DNA of 64,000 nucleotides. Origin: Anaeramoeba flamelloides. Its lineage: Eukaryota; Metamonada; Anaeramoebidae. Position 1 is the stretch's first letter; each line of letters opens with the position of its first letter. This document shows positions 58,481 to 64,000 of the stretch, in pieces. The stretch is from assembly GCA_027625915.1 (NCBI GenBank), contig JANTQA010000012.1, positions 1,705,001 to 1,769,000 on the forward strand, in the 5' to 3' direction. The position numbers were made by a program, and so were the translations under genes. Under the pieces are notes generated by a model, which searched no databases, was not told the DNA's origin, and worked only from the letters and a program-made list of their open reading frames with translations.

Positions 58481-59760
58481 ACTAGACAACTGAATAACTT
58501 GACAGCCTAATTTACCCTCTCAAAAATACTTTTATTATTGATCTTGATCTCCAAAATAAGATAATTCAAATCAAAATTGAAGCATCTAATAAAATAATAA
58601 ATGTTAGATTGCGCAAAATTCTATAATAGTTTAAAGAAGAGATCATACGAGATTTTTCAAAGAGTAGATATGATTTTAAAGCAACTTTTAAGACTTTAAT
58701 CAAAAACATTGTTTGAAAAGATGTGAACTGCTAATTTTTCGAAAGATCTGAAAAGTTTTCAAATTTTCGTTCAGAAATATTTAAACGAAAAAAAATAATT
58801 CCCAATTTACAGATTATTATTAATCAAGAGTTGTAAAACACGTAGAAATTTACAATTAAAAGGAACAATCTTTTTTCTTTGAATATTAAATCTTTTTTTT
58901 TTTGCTTTAAATATGGATAAAATTGACTAAATAACTGGAAATTTCGAAAAAAAAAAAAAGCAATATTGAACAAAATATCTTCAGAATTGAGGTGTGCCTG
59001 AAAAACAATAAGTGTTACATGTTTGTATGACTTGATTAAGTTTTTAGTTTTCCATTATTTGGGCAAAGTGTATGAAAATTATGTAATTAATTAAGAACTT
59101 TATAGAAAAAAAAGTTTTTGGATTAAACACTAAAAGAATTGTAATTTCATTCTGATCGGAGAATTTTAAGTTCAAAATTGTAAGGTTATTTTATTCTTTT
59201 AAAAGAAAATTTTTAAAAGTAAAACCCAAACCAAGAAAAAATTTCAACTCAAAACGATAATCTTCACTTTTCTATGTGATATCTTTTAAGAATAACACAA
59301 ATCTGTTTTGAGAATTTACCCTTTTTCAATTTTGATTACCAAGAGATATAAACCAATCCTTTTCAACAACGAAAAAAATTGACTAACAACTCTAATGAAT
59401 CATTTTAAATGTTGACTTCAATAAATTGGTTTCTAAACAGGTTCCAAACTCGCCCTAATATCTTTAAAAAGGGAGGACCAATTCGTTTTTATTTTTGGAT
59501 CCGAATAGTTTTTGACTTTCTGTCTAATTCATAATAAGCATTTTTTAGTACTATTTTAAAATTTCAGGTATAAAGATCTTTTTTTCTGATCTACAAACAC
59601 CCCAATTTCAATTTTATTTTATAGGTCTCATTTGCCTTTTGATTTTTTTCAAAATGTGATTAAAAAGTTGAATTTTTTGACGAATATTTAATATAATTTG
59701 TCAAAAAACGACCTAATTGTTTTTTTTTGCTCGTCTCAAAACTTTATCAGGATTTATTGG
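58481..59760. other. Spacer, no confident gene
   Basis: AT-rich DNA; nothing recognised. Confidence 0.35.
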
Positions 59761-59799
59761 GATTTCTGTTTCTGTTTAGAATTTCCTTAATTATTTTGG

Positions 59800-60241
59800 A
59801 GCAATTTGAGTTGAAATCAAAATTAATTCAGGCAAACAATCTCTGAAAAAAAATTTACTAAGTTCCTCGTGACAATTAGATAAATCATTTTCTTGAATAA
59901 TTCTGTTTGCCAGTTTTGTTTTGGGAAATTAAAAAAGACATTTGGTAAATAAGGACGAGCAATGTTAAAACTAAACCAGAACAGAAAAGTGATTTCTCTT
60001 GAAAATGATTTAGTTAGGTAGTGAAAAAAGATTTTTTTGAAAGAAAGAAAAATAACGCATTAATTATTTTTGAACAAAACAAAAGATCAATAAAGATCAC
60101 CAAAAACACTCGGGCCAGTGTGATTTGGTTGAAAGGCTGATTGGGTATTGAATAAACTTTGATTTTGGATGAAAATTTGGTTTTTTGGATTTTGTAAACA
60201 CTTTTTAGAAAAACCTTCTTAATCTTTTCTTGGTACCCCAT
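59800..60241 (-). CDS. Possible small gene divergent from the kinase-like gene
   Basis: The ATG at 60241 opens MGYQEKIKKVFLKSVYKIQK, then TKFSSKIKVYSIPNQPFNQI. If the donor GTTTTTGG near 60109 is joined to the acceptor CTGGTTTAG near 59970, the frame continues VFNIARPYLPNVFFNFPKQN, then WQTELFKKMIYLI. The second block is protein-like and in phase, but the end of the gene is unclear and no family is recognised. The ATG lies 361 bp from the divergent ATG of the kinase-like gene. Confidence 0.3.
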
Positions 60242-60602
60242 TTATCCAATTCTTAAATCTGTATCCAAACTTTAGAGTTCTTATTTTAAAAATCAGATAT
60301 TAAAAAAACTGTTTTTTCTCCATAAATTCCTATTTTTAAACGAATTATTCTGTTTTTTGTCTTGAAGAGAGATTATATTTTCTCAAAAAAAAAGATAAAT
60401 TTTTTTTCGAATTTTCTCTGAAAAAAAATTTTATTTCACTTTTAAATTTTTTAGGAATTTCTTTCACATTTTTCAACAAAACTGATAATATCGTAAATAA
60501 CAAACACTTTCTCAAAAGGTAAAAATTTTCAGGTATCAAAAAGCGAATTCTATTTGTTAAATTTTTTTTAACTCAAAAATCATTTTTTTTAAAATTAATC
60601 AA

Positions 60603-63600
60603 ATGCAACAATTTGCCTTTATAAAAGACTATCATTTTCTCAAATTAAAGAGAAATACAGAAAGGGGGCTGATTTATACATCCCTGCACAAGAGGACTTC
60701 CGCAAAGGTAATTTTATTTTATTCACATTTTATTAATTAAAAAAACAATTAAATGAATTATTGAAGGTTATTGAACATTTTTTTTTTTTATTTTTTTCTC
60801 ATTACAAAAAGGTTCTAATTCATGTGATCAAAAAAACGTCAAAAGATCAAAAAGCCTGTAACAACATTTTAAAAAGCATTGAAACGATAAAAAACTTTTA
60901 CCATTCCAACTTATTAAATTTTCTGGAGTTATATGAAAACAAAAAGAATTGGATAATTGTAGTTGAATATTTAAAGGGAAACAACTTACACGAGTGGCTA
61001 AAAAACAAGAAGAAAACAAATCAGAATATTAACCTACCTAAAATTTTTGCACAGTTATTATTATGTAAGCATTTTTTTCTTTTGATTGTTAATCTATCGA
61101 AAGATTATTTTTTTTTTTCTTTTGGTCGAATTACATTGTTTGAATGAATGAAATTAAATGAATCTTCACAAAAACTTGTTTGTTGAGAATAGAAAATTTT
61201 GATGTGTGAAAAGAAATTTTGATCTTTGGCTACAGCCGATTTGAGAAATATAAAGTCTTTTTTCAAAGTTTTACTCAAGTTTTCGATTTTTAAAAAGTGA
61301 AAACCGTTTTTTTTTTATTGAGATTGCCAGAATTAAAACTGTTTGAATGGTTTTCGATTTTTTTAAGTGAACAATTGGGTTTTAAAAGTGGTGCAGAGGT
61401 TGGGGTGTGAAGAAAAGCACTTTTTTAAAAAAAGTCCGCACTTTAGAAAAACATCAAACTTTTTAAAAAAGTGTGAATTCTTACAAAATCTTAAAAAAAA
61501 AAATTATTCACTTTTTTGAAAAGAGTTGTATCTAATTTCGAGTTTAAAGTTGCTGATAAAACCCAACAAAAAATTAATCTTCCTTTTCAAATGCAAAAAA
61601 AATAATTTTTTTTTTCTCAATTCTGGATTTTAAAAGATTTGCAAAATAAAGTCACAAAAAAATAATAAAGTTAATACCACAAACTGTTACGCACAAATTT
61701 TTTCCTCTAAAATATCACCAGTAATACTTTTTAAGGGTAGCCACTTATTGTGTATTTGATATATGCTCAAGGGGTGGCTTTCAACTCGAAAAGGGATATT
61801 GTGGACTTGAACTTCTTATCATTACCATTGTGAAAAAAATTTGGGTCATTAAAAAAAATTGGGTCAGTCAAAAATTTGTTTTCGTTTTTTAAATAGTAAA
61901 TATTAGCAAAATGATTTTTGATCAAAGTAAAATTTTATGAACAAATCTTACATTTAAGAAAAACCAAAGTCACTATCAATAATAATTTTCAAAGGCAAAA
62001 TTATTTCGTTGCATTTTGTGCTTATAGAATTACTGTGGAACTCTAAAAAACAAAAATTTATTTTTAATTGTAAACTTTACTAAAAATGTTGATTTTTTTT
62101 ATTAGATTACATTCCAAGATCTAGTTAATCATTGTTTGGGAAGACCAAAAATTAATAACCGTTTTAAATTAAGGTTTGTCTAAAGGGGATTTTAAGAATT
62201 TAAATGGTTTCTGAAATCTTGATATTTCGGTATTTTGAAGTTTTGATTGTAAACATTAGTCGAAAACAATCTCTTTCGAAAAAACATCTTTTTTGGAAGA
62301 TTTTATAATTCAATTTGATTTAAAAGGTTATTTAAGATTAACCGTGATAAATTTGCCTTCATTAACAATGATAAATATCTTATTGAATTAATAGATTTTA
62401 ATATTTCCTATTAAATATTTCTCTTATTTTTAGTAAAGTTTACAATTAAAAATAAATTTTTGTTTTTTAGAGTTCCACAGTAATTCTATAAGCACAAAAT
62501 GCAACGAAATAATTTTGCCTTTGAAAATTATTATTGATAGTGACTTTGGTTTTTCTTAAATGTAAGATTTGTTCATAAAATTTTACTTTGATCAAAAATC
62601 ATTTTGCTAATATTTACTATTTAAAAAACGAAAACAAATTTTTGACTGACCCAATTTTTTTTAATGACCCAAATTTTTTTCACAATGGTTATATAAAATT
62701 TGATTAACACCACAACTTTTAACAAATACTCGATTTGCAAAAAATCAAAAAAAAAAAAAAGTTTAAAAATATTCTCAATTTCAAAAAAATTCAAATTAAA
62801 AACAATCTCAATTACAAAAAAATCAAATTTTTAGAAAAAAATCTGATTTGTACATTGTATTATCTTTACAAATGCTTAAATTTCTTCGATTTAAAACCAA
62901 TTGATTTTTTTCCGTCCAGCATCAATTTAATTCAATTTGATCTAATTTGTGGTTGTTTTATAACACTTTACATTTGACAAAGTAAGGGTTTTTTTTAATA
63001 GTCTTTCAATAATAATAATTCATTTAAAAAATAAAAAAAATGAAAAAATAAAAATCTTTGAGCTCACAAAAATACCAAATAGTTACACTTCATAACAGGT
63101 ATATTTGTTGTTTTCAAAATTAATAATTCACCAAGATTTCAAATAGGAAAATAAGTGAGTGATTTGGCGCCTTTTTTCTAAAAATGACCTTGTTTTTCAT
63201 TGTTAATTTTTTGAGATGGATCGTTTATCACATGTTGATTGGTTTTTAATTGATATCAAGTATTAACAAAAATTTCCAAAAAAATTTTTTTTCGCAATTA
63301 TAAATGTAACCTGAATTAATTTTTTTTTATTTTAAAATTTTTTTCATTTTTTTTTTTTTGTCTTAAAAAGATACTGTATCATATTTCTTTAAATTTAAGC
63401 AAGTACTCCACCAAAGTGAGATAAAAAATATTTGTTTTTAACCAATATGTAAAGATCCTATTCTTTTTTAACTCTCTGAAAGGAAATACAATTTTTACTA
63501 ATTTAAAATTAAAAATTTACCTTTTTAATTAATTTGCAAAGATCAAGAGTATTTTCTACATATTATTTTTCAAGGAAATTTTTTTTTTATGGGTACACAT

Positions 63601-64000
63601 GCATAAAATTGATGTCTTTATATTTTGACTAATATATTGCTTTAAAAAAATAAAATTCAATAAACCAGATACGGAACCAGATATATATATATAATATTTG
63701 TGAACATATAAATATATATATATATAACACTCAATACTTGCATCATACAAAAAAAAAACAATTAATTTATTTATTTATTTTTTATTCATACTGAAATCCT
63801 TTTTTTTCTTACTCTTTTAATTTAATAGTACTTGAATATTTTGATTCAAAAAAATATTATGAATGTAAAATAACCCCTTTAAATATCATTGTAGATAAAA
63901 ACTCTCAAATAAAAGTCGATTTGTCTTGCCTTTTCCCTGATCTTTTGAGTAATTATTATCTAAATCTACAAAAAAATGATTATCTCCATTTTACGAAATT
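60603..64000 (+). CDS. Pseudokinase-like protein kinase homologue, three exons visible, runs off window
   Basis: Exons 60603-60707, 60812-61064 and 63829-64000+ join in phase (0, then 1) at GT...AG introns of 104 and 2764 bp. The protein reads as a kinase N-lobe and catalytic loop: YHFLKLKRNTERGLIYTSL (Gly-loop position, without GxGxxG), VLIHVIKK (beta3, Lys42 in the VAIK position), ILKSIETIKNFYHSNLLNFL (alphaC Glu, then HPNI-like), WIIVVEYLKGNNLHEWLKN (hinge), PKIFAQLLLLLEYFDSKKYY (alphaE). Then comes ECKITPLNIIVDKNSQIKVD where active kinases have HRDIKPENILVD...K(V/I)xDFG: the HRD Asp is Lys, and DFG reads DLS. Asn138 and Lys42 remain. So it is probably catalytically dead. The 3' part lies beyond the window. 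Confidence 0.8.
61731..63319. repeat. TTAA element R1, copy 3, hosting a foldback element
   Basis: Left end TTAAGGGTAGCCACTTATTG; the right end near TTAA 63316-63319 is degraded. The shared right half (62745-63290) aligns with 15140-15660 and 52430-52960. The block CTCAAGGGGTGGCTTTCAAC near 61770 matches copies 1 and 2. Confidence 0.65.
61824..62689. repeat. Foldback element: 264-bp inverted arms, 338-bp loop
   Basis: Arm 61824-62087 (ACCATTGTGAAAAAAATTTG...TTTACTAAAAAT) is the exact reverse complement of 62426-62689 as far as I can check by eye. The loop (62088-62425) is unrelated AT-rich DNA with no long open frame. Every other repeat here is diverged, so identical arms mean a very recent event, gene conversion between arms, or an assembly artefact. 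Confidence 0.9.

Larger units (their letters stand above)
61065..63828 (+). other. 2.76-kb intron of the kinase-like gene
   Basis: Donor GTAAGC at 61065, acceptor TTTAATTTAATAG at 63828. Contains R1 copy 3 (61731-63319), a foldback element inside that copy (61824-62689), and (TA)n runs at 63679-63726. Confidence 0.8.

Overview
This window looks like nuclear DNA of a free-living protist. It is very AT-rich, and every gene I can close ends in TAA in the standard code. Introns are spliceosomal (GT...AG); most are 60-160 bp, with a few of several kb. Genes are separated by kilobases of decayed mobile elements, and several proteins carry long Lys/Glu tracts encoded by GAAAAA-type repeats. This style recalls anaerobic amoebae such as Anaeramoeba or some heteroloboseans, but the assignment is an inference with low confidence.

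Recognisable host genes, left to right: the 5' part of a NUP93/Nic96 nucleoporin gene (1-1080, minus, running off the left edge); a Pam18/Tim14 J-protein of the mitochondrial import motor (5553-5888); a tubulin-folding cofactor C-like protein (10263-11378); an NKAP-family splicing-associated protein (16318-17227, minus, with a frame break in a poly-A tract); a cathepsin L-type secreted protease (22060-23037); a shortened actin-like protein (27141-27938, minus); a Ras-like GTPase with degenerate nucleotide motifs (32560-33379, last exon unresolved); a PH-ArfGAP-ankyrin protein of the ACAP type (39605-41721, 5' exons not found); a Lys/Glu-rich coiled-coil protein (45319-46452, minus); an ERdj3-like ER chaperone split by a 4.3-kb intron (49759-55085); and a pseudokinase-like gene split by a 2.8-kb intron and running off the right edge (60603-64000).

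The rest is mostly a mobile-element graveyard. I see: (i) non-LTR retrotransposon (LINE) fragments on both strands, with reverse transcriptase and zinc-knuckle motifs; (ii) a set of TTAA-flanked MITE-like elements sharing the terminus TTAAGGG(T/A)CTA(G/A)TC, several of them nested; (iii) a complete-looking Tc1/mariner element (35394-37176) whose transposase gene has at least one clean intron; (iv) a Tc1-like MITE with long arms (31249-31699); (v) a foldback element with two 264-bp arms that look identical; and (vi) smaller hairpin elements. The best layered locus is 6860-9485: a LINE fragment interrupted by a TTAA MITE, itself interrupted by another LINE copy with a recognisable target duplication.

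The genes do not form one pathway. Three of them (GTPase, actin-like, kinase-like) belong to catalytic families but have lost or changed key nucleotide-site residues, and the ER J-protein lacks HPD. The two long introns were enlarged by the same transposon family, which links genome expansion directly to gene structure here. No tRNA, rRNA or CRISPR array was seen.
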